A stretch of DNA of 30,462 nucleotides from an uncultured Lachnospiraceae bacterium (GTDB lineage: Bacteria; Bacillota; Clostridia; Lachnospirales; Lachnospiraceae), in contig CAJUJR010000031.1 in the NCBI GenBank assembly GCA_910586605.1, positions 1-30,462 of the forward strand, given 5' to 3'. Below, piece by piece: positions 15,036 through 22,862 of the stretch. Positions within the stretch are counted from its first letter, which is position 1; each line of letters begins with the position of its first letter. Made by a program: the position numbers and the translations under genes. A model generated the notes under the pieces. It was not told where the DNA came from. It saw nothing but the letters and a program-made list of their open reading frames with translations, and did no database searches.

Positions 15036-16313
15036 CTATTCACTTTTCATCCGTGTAATGCTCTCATTGACTTTTGCATAGATTTCCTCTGGTGCAGTCC
15101 CAACATGGAATACGCCATCCTCATAGAGAATTTTACCATCTATCATCGTCATCTTAACATTCTGTTTGCTGCCGCTATATACAATATTCTTTGTAATATT
15201 GTTCAGCGGCTGCATATTCGGTTTCTGTAAATCAAGCAGAACCATATCAGCACATTTCCCTTCAGCAAGCACATCACAATCCGCTAATCCCATTGCCCTA
15301 GCGCCCCCTGCTGTCGCCATATGGAGTACCTCCAACGCGTCCACTGCCGCAGCATCTGACAGAGAAACCTTTTGGAGAGCTGTTACAAGGAACATCTCCC
15401 GGAACATATCCAGGCAGTTATTGCTTGCTGAGCCATCTGTACCAATTGCAAGGCCAATCCCCATAGAAAGCATTTTCTGGATTGGGGCAATCCCACTTGC
15501 AAGCTTCACATTGGATGAAGGGTTAGTCACCACCCAAATGCCTTTTTCCTTGCAGATATCTAAATCCTCCTGTGTCATATGCACGCAATGGAAACCGCCT
15601 CCGCCATAGTCAAACATGCCAAGGGAATTTAAAAATGCTGTTGGCGTTGTACCATAGCGTTCTATACAGCCTGCCACCTCATTTTCTGTCTCGGAATTAT
15701 GTGTAAAAACAGGAGCTTTATATTTCTTTCCTAAAGCTGCCATATCTTCCAGTATCTGGCGTTTTGTCGTATATTCTGCATGGAACCCAAGCTGGTAAGA
15801 AATCAGCGGGTTATATTTATTAAAGTGAAGATATTCTTCTTCTATCTCTTCCACAGTGCCGCCAAAATCATTGATGCTGCCGCAAAGCACTGTACGGAAT
15901 CCCATGTCTGCTGAGGCTTTTGCATTGGACTCATTTTTCATATACATATCAAAATTAGCAGTAATCCCACTTGTCAGATATTCCAGGTTTGCAAGCATAG
16001 CAGCCCAGTAAACATCTTTCTCTGTAAGCTTTGCCTCCATTGGGAATACCTGGTTATAAAGCCATTCCTGCAGTGGCAAGTCATCTGCATAAGAACGCAG
16101 AAAAGTCATTGCAGAATGTGTATGGGCATTTTTAAACCCTGGCATCAAAAGATTCCCTTCTGCATCAATTTGCCGGTCCCAAGCATCCCCTGATACCTTT
16201 TTTTCTTCCCCTACATAAGTAATCTTCCCATCCTCAACCTGCAGCTCCCCCAAAAAAAGAGGCATGTCCTGCTGCATCGTAAGGATGCGCGCATTATATA
16301 TCCTGATTTTCAT
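15036..16313 (-). CDS. Amidohydrolase, MTA/SAH/adenosine deaminase-like
   Basis: This 425-residue metal-dependent amidohydrolase belongs to the ATZ/TRZ-like group that deaminates 5'-methylthioadenosine, S-adenosylhomocysteine or adenosine. Metal and catalytic residues are seen in NAHTHSAM (H64, H66), FTHNSETENEV, CVHMTQED and AIGTDGSASNN. The C-terminal GKCADMVLLDL and the small beta domain complete the fold. It follows purine nucleoside phosphorylase in the same direction with a 74-nt gap. Deamination of adenosine followed by phosphorolysis of inosine is a sensible joint pathway, so adenosine is an attractive substrate. An AAGGAG site precedes the ATG. The exact substrate is inference. Confidence 0.85.
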   Translation of the reverse strand: MKIRIYNARILTMQQDMPLFLGELQVEDGKITYVGEEKKVSGDAWDRQIDAEGNLLMPGFKNAHTHSAMTFLRSYADDLPLQEWLYNQVFPMEAKLTEKDVYWAAMLANLEYLTSGITANFDMYMKNESNAKASADMGFRTVLCGSINDFGGTVEEIEEEYLHFNKYNPLISYQLGFHAEYTTKRQILEDMAALGKKYKAPVFTHNSETENEVAGCIERYGTTPTAFLNSLGMFDYGGGGFHCVHMTQEDLDICKEKGIWVVTNPSSNVKLASGIAPIQKMLSMGIGLAIGTDGSASNNCLDMFREMFLVTALQKVSLSDAAAVDALEVLHMATAGGARAMGLADCDVLAEGKCADMVLLDLQKPNMQPLNNITKNIVYSGSKQNVKMTMIDGKILYEDGVFHVGTAPEEIYAKVNESITRMKSE

Positions 16314-16387
16314 AATACTAACTCCTTATTTCAATCATATGCCAGAACGTGTTTCAGATTTATCCCTAAAAAGCAAACTCTAAACCA

Positions 16388-17221
16388 TTAAACTTCCTGC
16401 GCAATATTTTTAATGCTTTCAGTCACCAGCTTCTTAAACAATGGCGCAACACGGTCTGCCGTTTCCTGGACTTCTTCATGTGTCAATGGATTTTCGGTAA
16501 TCCCACATGCCAGGTTAGAAATGCAGGAAATCCCGCAAATCATCATCCCCATATGGTTTGCAGCAATTGCTTCACAAGCCGTGCTCATGCCGACTGCATC
16601 CGCACCAAGCGTACGGCACATCCTCACTTCCGAAGGCGACTCATAATTTGGCCCTGTAAGCTGGATATATACGCCTTCCTGTAACGGGATTTCAAGAAGC
16701 GCCGCTGTCCTGCGGATTACCTTCTGCAGTTCCCTGTCATAAATATTGCTCATATCCGGGAAGCGGACGCCCAACGCATCTATATTTGGCCCAATCAGCG
16801 GAGAAGGGACAAAATTGGCAATATGGTCTTTAATCAACATAAAATCACCAGCATGGTAAGATGTATTTACCCCGCCAGAAGCATTTGTCAAAAACAAAAC
16901 CTTTGCCCCCATCAGGCACATCAGGCGGACAGGCAGGACAACATCACTGATATCATAGCCTTCATAATAATGTACCCTCCCTTTCATACAGACAACTGGA
17001 ACCTTATCCACATACCCAAAAATATATTTCCCTTCATGCCCTGGGACTGTTGAAACTGGAAATCCGTCAATTTCATTGTAAGCAAGCTCTGCTGTAACCT
17101 CAATCCCATCTGCATAATCTCCTAGGCCGGAGCCAAGCACCAGCGCAACCTGCGGCGTAAAGTTAACCTTTTCCTGCACGCAGGCCAAGCATTTCATCAA
17201 TTTACCATAAACATCACTCAT
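16388..17221 (-). CDS. punA: Purine nucleoside phosphorylase (trimeric type)
   Basis: At 277 residues this is the trimeric PNP that cleaves inosine and guanosine with phosphate to the base and ribose 1-phosphate. Family segments are VLGSGLGDYAD (phosphate-binding), TVPGHEGKYIFG, MKGRVHYYEGY, LFLTNASGGVN and TGPNYESPSEVRM with its base-binding Glu. VGMSTACEAIAANHMG and the SNLACG segment follow. It lies 7 nt downstream of the AbiEi-like gene, whose last codons contain its GGAG ribosome site, so the two are probably translated in a coupled manner. The deaminase-like gene follows. Confidence 0.95.
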   Translation of the reverse strand: MSDVYGKLMKCLACVQEKVNFTPQVALVLGSGLGDYADGIEVTAELAYNEIDGFPVSTVPGHEGKYIFGYVDKVPVVCMKGRVHYYEGYDISDVVLPVRLMCLMGAKVLFLTNASGGVNTSYHAGDFMLIKDHIANFVPSPLIGPNIDALGVRFPDMSNIYDRELQKVIRRTAALLEIPLQEGVYIQLTGPNYESPSEVRMCRTLGADAVGMSTACEAIAANHMGMMICGISCISNLACGITENPLTHEEVQETADRVAPLFKKLVTESIKNIAQEV

Positions 17222-17228
17222 CTTCCAC

Positions 17229-17843
17229 TTACTCCTTTCCTTCCTCTAATTTTGTACGGACAATCTTTCCGACACGCATAGCATCTGCATATGCCAAAAG
17301 TCTTTCCATCTGGCGGTTTTCCTGCTTCATATAACTACGTACAATACTTCCAACCGCTTTGCTCCCAATGTCATCACGGAAACGGATGGTATCACAGACA
17401 CTGCGCTCCAATGCGTAAATACGGAGCGGGCCATAAGGAGTGTCAATTACTTCCATATCCTGGTCAAATGCCAAATCAGAATAGTAGTGGCGCGTTACCG
17501 GGAAATTCAGCTGCATCTTAGAACGGTCCGTTTTTAATGTTGCTACCGACAGCTTTTCTGGTTCTTCCTTAATCAGCCCATGAAAATAACATGCGCTGTC
17601 TGCACAGATAACAGCACGTGGATTTACCATGCATGCCTCAATCATACGGTAATTATCCGGTTTCCCCTTCTTTTCATCAATCAGCCAGTAATGTCCATGG
17701 GACACCCTTTCAATAATCCCCTTTTCCACCAGTTCTTTAATCTGGACAGTCGTCACCTTCGCCTCCTTAAGCTGTGCGGCATTACGGTAGCCGTTCCCTT
17801 CCCTGAACAGCTTCGTAACCTTCTCGTACGTATTTAACAGCAT
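17229..17843 (-). CDS. AbiEi-like winged-helix protein (type IV antitoxin family)
   Basis: This 204-residue protein starts with a winged-helix-like domain (about 1-55: NAAQLKEAKVTTVQIKELV followed by GIIERVSHGHYWL). A larger domain comes next, with ICADSACYFHGL and LRIYALERSVCDTIRFRDDIG, as found in AbiEi/YPO-type proteins annotated as type IV antitoxins. The usual partner, an AbiEii nucleotidyltransferase toxin, is absent on both sides. Instead the gene leads a purine-salvage operon and overlaps the ribosome site of the PNP gene. It may act as a transcriptional regulator of that operon; this is inference. A GGGTGAT site precedes the ATG. A strong promoter lies about 105 nt upstream. Confidence 0.8.
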   Translation of the reverse strand: MLLNTYEKVTKLFREGNGYRNAAQLKEAKVTTVQIKELVEKGIIERVSHGHYWLIDEKKGKPDNYRMIEACMVNPRAVICADSACYFHGLIKEEPEKLSVATLKTDRSKMQLNFPVTRHYYSDLAFDQDMEVIDTPYGPLRIYALERSVCDTIRFRDDIGSKAVGSIVRSYMKQENRQMERLLAYADAMRVGKIVRTKLEEGKE

Positions 17844-17948
17844 AAAATATCACCCTGCCTTTCCATTCTTGTTTTCTATCTTTAGAAACTAAATCATTCC
17901 ATTTACATTCCCTTATTTGAATACATAAACCGATTCAACTTAAAATTT

Positions 17949-17977
17949 ATTATAACACATGTTGTATTTTTTTTCAA
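17949..17977 (-). promoter_or_regulatory. Promoter of the AbiEi-like / PNP / deaminase operon
   Basis: On the minus strand TTGAAA (17972-17977) and a perfect TATAAT (17949-17954) are 17 nt apart. The leader to the first ATG would be about 100 nt. The spacer contains ACATGTG, a short near-palindrome. Confidence 0.75.
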
Positions 17978-18047
17978 GAACTGTTTTTTATTCCCATGTA
18001 CACAATAAATAGTGCCACACTTCTTATCATGCGATAGGCTGGGCAGC

Positions 18048-19979
18048 TTAACCAGCCAAGTCATTGCTGACTTTGCCAGTATAAAGCTGGTAATACTTTC
18101 CTTGGCGTTCTATCAGTTCATCATGTGTCCCACGTTCTATAATCCTCCCATCTTCTAACACCATAATGCAATCGCTGTTTCGGACGGTGGAAAGCCGATG
18201 TGCAATGACAAATGTCGTCCTCCCTTCCATCAAACGGTCCATCCCCTGCTGCACCAGTTTTTCTGTACGGGTATCAATCGAACTGGTTGCTTCATCCAGA
18301 ATTAAGACAGGCGGGTCGGCAATCGCCGCCCTGGCAATTGCCAAAAGCTGCCTCTGCCCCTGGCTCAGGCTTGCCCCGTCCCCTGTCAGCATCGTATTAT
18401 ACCCTTTTGGCAGCCTGCAAATAAACCCATGTGCATTAGCAAGCTTTGCCGCTGCCTCCACTTCCTCATAAGAAGCATCCAGTTTCCCATAACGGATATT
18501 CTCTTCTACCGTCCCGGTAAACAAATGGGTATCCTGCAACACCACCCCAAGAGAAAGGCGTAAATCCTCTTTTTTAATTTTATTTACATTAATGCCGTCA
18601 TAACGTATCTTTCCATCCTGGATATCATAAAAACGGTTAATCAGGTTTGTTATCGTTGTCTTCCCTGCCCCGGTTGCGCCGACAAAAGCAATTTTCTGCC
18701 CAGTCTTTGCATACATCTCTATATCGTGCAAAACTGTTTTTTCTTCATTGTAGCCAAAATCCACATGGTCAAAAACCACTTCCCCCTGTAGTTTCTGGTA
18801 AGTCGTCGTATCTTTCTCCCTGTGGTAATGTTTCCAGGCCCAGATGCCAGTCCTCTCTTCACATTCTTCCATCCGGCCATCTGCCCCCTCTTTGGCATTG
18901 ACAAGTTCCACATAACCATCATCCTCTTCTGGCACTTCATCCAAAAGCCTGAAAATCCTATCCGCCCCTGCAAGCGCCATCACGATTGCATTAAGCTGCT
19001 GGCTAATCTGGCTGATTGGCATATTAAAAGACTTATTAAACGTCAAAAAGCTCACCAAACCGCCTACAGTAAAGCCAAACACATTGTTTAAAGCCAAAAG
19101 CCCGCCCGCCATTGCGCACAGCACATAACTGATATTCCCAAGCTGCCCATTGACAGGAGCCAGGATATTGGCAAATTTATTGGCATTGTCTGCACTAGAA
19201 AAAAGCGCGTCATTCCTTTTACAAAACCCCTTGATGCTTTCCTCTTCATGGCAGAATACTTTAATTACTTTCTGGCCATTCATCATCTCTTCTATATACC
19301 CATTTAATTCACCAATGTCTTTTTGCTGCGCCACAAAATAAGAACCGCTTAGCCCTGCAAGCTTTTTCGTCATATACATAGACACCCCGACCATAACAAG
19401 TGTGATAGCCGTCAAAGGGATACTAAGCGCTACCATGCAGGCAAGCGTGCTCACTACCATTACAATACTATTTACCGACTGCGGGATGCTCTGGCTGACC
19501 ATCTGGCGCAGCGTATCAATATCATTGGTATACATTGACATAATGTCGCCATGCGGGTGCGTATCAAAATATCGGATTGGTAGCGTCTGCATTTTGCAGA
19601 ACATATCATCACGCAGCTTCCTAAGCGTCCCTTGCGTTACATTAACCATAATCCGGCTCTGCGCATAAGCTGCTGCAATCCCTATTACATAAAAGCCCCC
19701 AATACAGCACATTCTTTCGATCAATGGACCAAAATCTGGAGTCTCTGCCTTAGAAAGCGGATCAATAAAATCATCAATCAATGACTGGATAAACATTGTT
19801 CCCTGCACACTTGCAAGCACACTAACAATAATACAGGCAAATACAACGATGCAGTGCAGCTTATATTCCTGCATAACATATTTTAGCAGGCGCATAAACA
19901 ACTTGCCTGGATTTTTAATTTTTGGTTTTGGCGTGGAAGGCTCTTTTGCCCCAGGCCCTTTTACTACTTTTTCTGCCAT
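18048..19979 (-). CDS. ABC exporter half-transporter, catalytic subunit (TM288/BmrD-like)
   Basis: At 643 residues this has six predicted membrane helices (about 40-330) fused to an ATPase domain. The ATPase has GATGAGKTT, a Q-loop VLQDTHLFTG, LSQGQRQLL, VLILDEATSSID with the catalytic Glu, and FVIAHRLST with the switch His. The partner gene 6 nt upstream lacks these catalytic residues, so the two form a heterodimeric exporter of the TM287/288 or BmrCD kind, with this subunit supplying the working ATP site. The signature is LSQGQ rather than LSGGQ, as expected for the half facing the degenerate site. An 80-residue charged insertion links the two domains. Lipids, peptides or drugs are possible substrates. 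Confidence 0.92.
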   Translation of the reverse strand: MAEKVVKGPGAKEPSTPKPKIKNPGKLFMRLLKYVMQEYKLHCIVVFACIIVSVLASVQGTMFIQSLIDDFIDPLSKAETPDFGPLIERMCCIGGFYVIGIAAAYAQSRIMVNVTQGTLRKLRDDMFCKMQTLPIRYFDTHPHGDIMSMYTNDIDTLRQMVSQSIPQSVNSIVMVVSTLACMVALSIPLTAITLVMVGVSMYMTKKLAGLSGSYFVAQQKDIGELNGYIEEMMNGQKVIKVFCHEEESIKGFCKRNDALFSSADNANKFANILAPVNGQLGNISYVLCAMAGGLLALNNVFGFTVGGLVSFLTFNKSFNMPISQISQQLNAIVMALAGADRIFRLLDEVPEEDDGYVELVNAKEGADGRMEECEERTGIWAWKHYHREKDTTTYQKLQGEVVFDHVDFGYNEEKTVLHDIEMYAKTGQKIAFVGATGAGKTTITNLINRFYDIQDGKIRYDGINVNKIKKEDLRLSLGVVLQDTHLFTGTVEENIRYGKLDASYEEVEAAAKLANAHGFICRLPKGYNTMLTGDGASLSQGQRQLLAIARAAIADPPVLILDEATSSIDTRTEKLVQQGMDRLMEGRTTFVIAHRLSTVRNSDCIMVLEDGRIIERGTHDELIERQGKYYQLYTGKVSNDLAG

Positions 19980-19985
19980 CCGCTG

Positions 19986-21734
19986 CTACTCCTTTCCATC
20001 CTCATCAAAATCACCGCTGCCGCCCATCTGCGACTCAAACACGTCACGGTAAATTTCATTTTCCCTTAAAAGCTCTTCATGTGTGCCAAAGCCATCCACA
20101 CGTCCATTTTCCATCACAATAATGCGGTCGCAGCTTTCTATGCTGGATATACGCTGCGCAATAATAAATTTTGTCGTTCCCGGTATCTCTTCCTGGAACG
20201 CTTTACGGATTTTTTTATCCGTTGCCGTATCTACCGCACTTGTCGAATCATCCAATATTAATATCTTTGGCTTTTTTAGCAGGGCACGGGCAATGCAAAG
20301 CCTCTGCCTCTGTCCGCCCGAAACATTTGTGCCGCCCTGTTCAATATATGTCTCATAACCGTCTGGAAGCTTCCGGATAAACTCATCTGCACAGGCAAGT
20401 TCACAGGCGCGCCTGCACTCCTCCTTGCTTGCCGTAATATCCCCCCAACGCAGGTTTTCCAGAATTGTCCCGCTAAACAAGACATTTTTCTGCAAGACAA
20501 CGGAAACTTCATTACGGAGCACTTCAATATCATACTCACGGACATCCTTCCCACCTACAAAAACAACGCCTTCATCCACATCGTACAAACGGCTGATTAA
20601 ATTAACAAGGCTTGATTTTGCACTTCCAGTCCCCCCAATCACCCCAACTGTTTCCCCAGAACGGACAGAAAACGTAATATCTTTTAACACAAAATCCTTT
20701 GCGTCTTTTTTGTAGCGGAAATCCACATGTTCAAAAGATACTGCGCCATTTTCCATCTGCATAACCGGATTTTGGGGATTCACTATATCCGCCTTTTCCT
20801 CCAGGACTTCCGCAATACGTTCCGCACTGGCAATGCTTAAAGTAATCATGACAAATACCATAGACAACATCATCAAACTCATTAAAATATTCATGCAATA
20901 TGCCAAAAGCTGTGTCAAATCACCCGTTGTCATAGATGAGCTTACAATCATATTTGCTCCCATCCAGCTAATTAGCAAAATACAGCTATACACTGTAAAC
21001 TGCATAATCGGGTTATTCAGGGCAATCAAGCTTTCTGCTTTTACAAACATCTTATAAATATTCTCGCTTGCCTTAGAAAATTTCTCTTTTTCGTATTCTT
21101 CCCTTGCATATGCTTTAACCACACGGATTGCCGATACATTCTCCTGTACGCTCTCATTCATCTTATCATACTTTTTAAAGACCTGGTTAAAATATTTCAT
21201 CGTTTTCCTTACCAGCAAAAAAAGCACAATCCCAAGCAAAATTACAGCAATCAGGTAAATCGCCGCCACCCCGGCATTCACATAAAACGCCATTGCCATA
21301 GCACAGATAAGGCTTGCAGGCGCACGCATGCACATCCTTAAAATCATCTGATACGCATTCTGCAAATTAGTAACATCCGTTGTCAGCCTTGTCACCAGGC
21401 CAGACGTGCTAAATTTATCAATATTTGAAAAACTAAATGTCTGTATGTTTTCATACATTGCCTGCCGGATGTTTTTCGCAAACCCAGCAGATGCCCTTGC
21501 ACCATATTTCCCACCAAGAACGCCGGTCAGAAGGCCAAATGCCGCCAGCACCACCATGCCGCCCCCAACTTTATAAATATGTACCATATCCCCTTTTCTG
21601 ACGCCTTCATCAATAATAGATGCCATCAGAAGCGGGATTAATGTTTCTGCAACGACCTCCAGCAGCATGAAAAATGGCGTTAAGGCAGAATCTTTCTTAA
21701 ACTCCTTTACATGCGCCCCTAATGTTTTAATCAT
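19986..21734 (-). CDS. ABC exporter half-transporter, degenerate-site subunit (TM287/BmrC-like)
   Basis: This 582-residue membrane protein has six helices and one ATPase domain with GGTGSAKSS and an intact NVSGGQRQRL signature. The Walker B ends ILILDDST, with Asp496 where the catalytic Glu normally stands, and the switch His is Gln in FIIAQRISS. Both changes are typical of the non-catalytic half of heterodimeric exporters. It is followed at once by its partner and preceded by the DUF5721 gene at 17 nt, so the three are probably one transcript. ATG 21734 is preferred for its GGGGG site; an in-frame ATG four codons earlier overlaps that site. Confidence 0.92.
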   Translation of the reverse strand: MIKTLGAHVKEFKKDSALTPFFMLLEVVAETLIPLLMASIIDEGVRKGDMVHIYKVGGGMVVLAAFGLLTGVLGGKYGARASAGFAKNIRQAMYENIQTFSFSNIDKFSTSGLVTRLTTDVTNLQNAYQMILRMCMRAPASLICAMAMAFYVNAGVAAIYLIAVILLGIVLFLLVRKTMKYFNQVFKKYDKMNESVQENVSAIRVVKAYAREEYEKEKFSKASENIYKMFVKAESLIALNNPIMQFTVYSCILLISWMGANMIVSSSMTTGDLTQLLAYCMNILMSLMMLSMVFVMITLSIASAERIAEVLEEKADIVNPQNPVMQMENGAVSFEHVDFRYKKDAKDFVLKDITFSVRSGETVGVIGGTGSAKSSLVNLISRLYDVDEGVVFVGGKDVREYDIEVLRNEVSVVLQKNVLFSGTILENLRWGDITASKEECRRACELACADEFIRKLPDGYETYIEQGGTNVSGGQRQRLCIARALLKKPKILILDDSTSAVDTATDKKIRKAFQEEIPGTTKFIIAQRISSIESCDRIIVMENGRVDGFGTHEELLRENEIYRDVFESQMGGSGDFDEDGKE

Positions 21735-21751
21735 TCTATCCCCCATTTCTT

Positions 21752-22246
21752 TTAAAATTCATAACCAATCCCAAGCTTTTTCATTATATCTTTTACCGCG
21801 CTGTCCCAGGCAAATTCTACACGCCTATCCATTGTAAAAGTATATGCGGATGTACCAGTAATAACAGAAAGTTCATCTTTTTCATACCGAAGATGCAGTA
21901 AGACATCTGTCTGCTGCTCCTTCATTGCCTTCGCCAAAGAAGCATCTATTGCATAAACCTGCGCTTCCTTTTCTGTTAATTTCAAAGAAATCGTAAAAAT
22001 AGCCGGTGTTTTCTTCCCTTTGATATAATTATAACAAAATGGCTTTGCCTCTTTCCAATATAGGTGGCCTGGAAGCTCCGGCATACCTTCCTCCCAATCA
22101 AACCATTCCCTATTGCGCCTCCCCTTTATTTCCATTTTTGCAAATGTGGTAATATTTGCCTCCTCCAATAAAAAAGTGTCAAAACTCTCCCGTAATAGCA
22201 AATGCGCCATCATTTCCTTTACGTCAAATATTTTTAATAGAATCAT
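21752..22246 (-). CDS. DUF5721 family protein
   Basis: This 164-residue cytoplasmic protein resembles a Lachnospiraceae family of unknown function (DUF5721). The recognisable pattern is an N-terminal IFDVKEMMAHLLLRESFD, an ITTFAKMEIKGR segment, then KEAKPFCYNYIKGKKTP, and a C-terminal TGTSAYTFTMDRRVEFAWD. No catalytic motif, membrane helix or signal peptide is seen. An AAAGGGAG site precedes ATG 22246; a longer reading adds seven residues without support. It leads the exporter genes with a 17-nt gap. The family assignment is from memory of the pattern and no function is proposed. Confidence 0.75.
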   Translation of the reverse strand: MILLKIFDVKEMMAHLLLRESFDTFLLEEANITTFAKMEIKGRRNREWFDWEEGMPELPGHLYWKEAKPFCYNYIKGKKTPAIFTISLKLTEKEAQVYAIDASLAKAMKEQQTDVLLHLRYEKDELSVITGTSAYTFTMDRRVEFAWDSAVKDIMKKLGIGYEF

Positions 22247-22561
22247 AAAATCTCCCTTTCTGTACATACTATCTGTTACGACAAAGCATCTGTTATGAGA
22301 ATTGACAATTACGGTTCACATTACACATTCCCGTGCAGAGAGCACTGTCTGTTACCAGAAACAATTGTAACCTGTAAACCGTAACAATTGAACTTTACTA
22401 TTCAGTCCATAACAGAACAATATGCCTTTGCATCTACTGCTTTGTCTTCATTATATATCGTATCGGCAGGTACCGTGCCTGAGCGCTGCCTTGCACAATA
22501 CTGCCGGATGTTGTTCCTTTATCAATACAAATATTTTACAGCAGCGCAGAAAGAGGCCAAA
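22247..22561. other. 315-nt spacer between DUF5721 and the Cys-rich gene
   Basis: This divergent spacer holds the 85-nt palindromic element (22306-22390), several copies of TCTGTTA or its complement (around 22271, 22289, 22348 and 22409), and a TTACTATTCA stretch (22396-22405) also seen near the other repeats. A possible plus-strand promoter is TTGCAT with TATATA about 18 nt later, near 22427-22456. The Cys-rich reading frame extends back to 22388, but this part lacks a ribosome site and looks non-coding. Confidence 0.5.
22306..22390. repeat. 85-nt imperfect palindrome
   Basis: The left arm CAATTACGGTTCACATTAC (22306-22324) pairs with the right arm 22367-22390, whose complement reads CAATTGTTACGGTTT then ACAGGTTAC, with small bulges. 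Between them GTGC-agaga-GCAC forms an inner hairpin. The layout suits a structured RNA, a cruciform, or a miniature mobile repeat. No transposase is near. Confidence 0.55.
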
Positions 22562-22774
22562 ATGAAAAAAGATGACAAAACTTTCCATGAAGTAGCAGAA
22601 CGTTGTACACGCTTTTGTCCTTGCGGAGGAGGATGTGGCTGCGGAAACGCAACAAATAGCACATCTTCAACCTCCTCAGAAAGCGTTTCATGCAAAAGCT
22701 GCAAGCACTATACACCTGATAAGGTATGTACTTTAGACCTGTATAAGGAAATCGTAGAAAACCACAACCTGTAA
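22562..22774 (+). CDS. Small Cys-rich protein of unknown function
   Basis: This predicted 70-residue protein begins MKKDDKTFHEVAERC and has nine Cys in two groups: CTRFCPCGGGCGCG near residue 15-28, and SCKSCKHYTPDKVC near residue 43-57, joined by a Ser/Thr/Asn-rich linker. The C-terminus is LDLYKEIVENHNL. The Cys arrangement suggests metal or Fe-S binding. I recall similar short proteins in Lachnospiraceae but know no function. An AAAGAGG site lies five bases before the ATG. The same frame is open upstream to 22388 without a ribosome site, so the short form is preferred. There is no signal peptide. Confidence 0.7.
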   Translation: MKKDDKTFHEVAERCTRFCPCGGGCGCGNATNSTSSTSSESVSCKSCKHYTPDKVCTLDLYKEIVENHNL

Positions 22775-22822
22775 AAGGAAACAAGGCTTAAAATCATTAT
22801 TATCCTGTGTAACAAAGGAAAC

Positions 22823-22840
22823 GGCTGCATTACTGCAGCC
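22823..22840. terminator. Possible bidirectional terminator hairpin
   Basis: GGCTGCA (22823-22829), a TTAC loop and TGCAGCC (22834-22840) form a GC-rich 7-bp stem between two convergent genes. T-tracts on either side are interrupted, so termination strength is uncertain. Confidence 0.4.
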
Positions 22841-22862
22841 TACATATACTATTTTATTTCTC

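Noticed and set aside
14993..15042. Terminator between the YdiF-like gene and the amidohydrolase gene
   Set aside because: TGAATAGC and GCTATTCA can pair, but the loop is 34 nt and the stem is AT-rich, so it is not a convincing terminator.
15166..15609. A 147-codon open frame antisense to the amidohydrolase gene
   Set aside because: It is a shadow of a well-supported gene, with no family match or start signal.
17229..17843. A complete AbiE toxin-antitoxin system
   Set aside because: Only the AbiEi-like half is present; neither neighbour is a nucleotidyltransferase.
18041..18056. Terminator at the 3' end of the exporter operon
   Set aside because: GGCTGG can pair with CCAGCC around the stop codon, but no T-tract follows on the minus strand.
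22388..22561. A 58-residue N-terminal extension of the Cys-rich protein
   Set aside because: No ribosome site precedes the upstream ATG, the extension starts at the edge of the palindromic repeat, and the internal ATG at 22562 has a good site.
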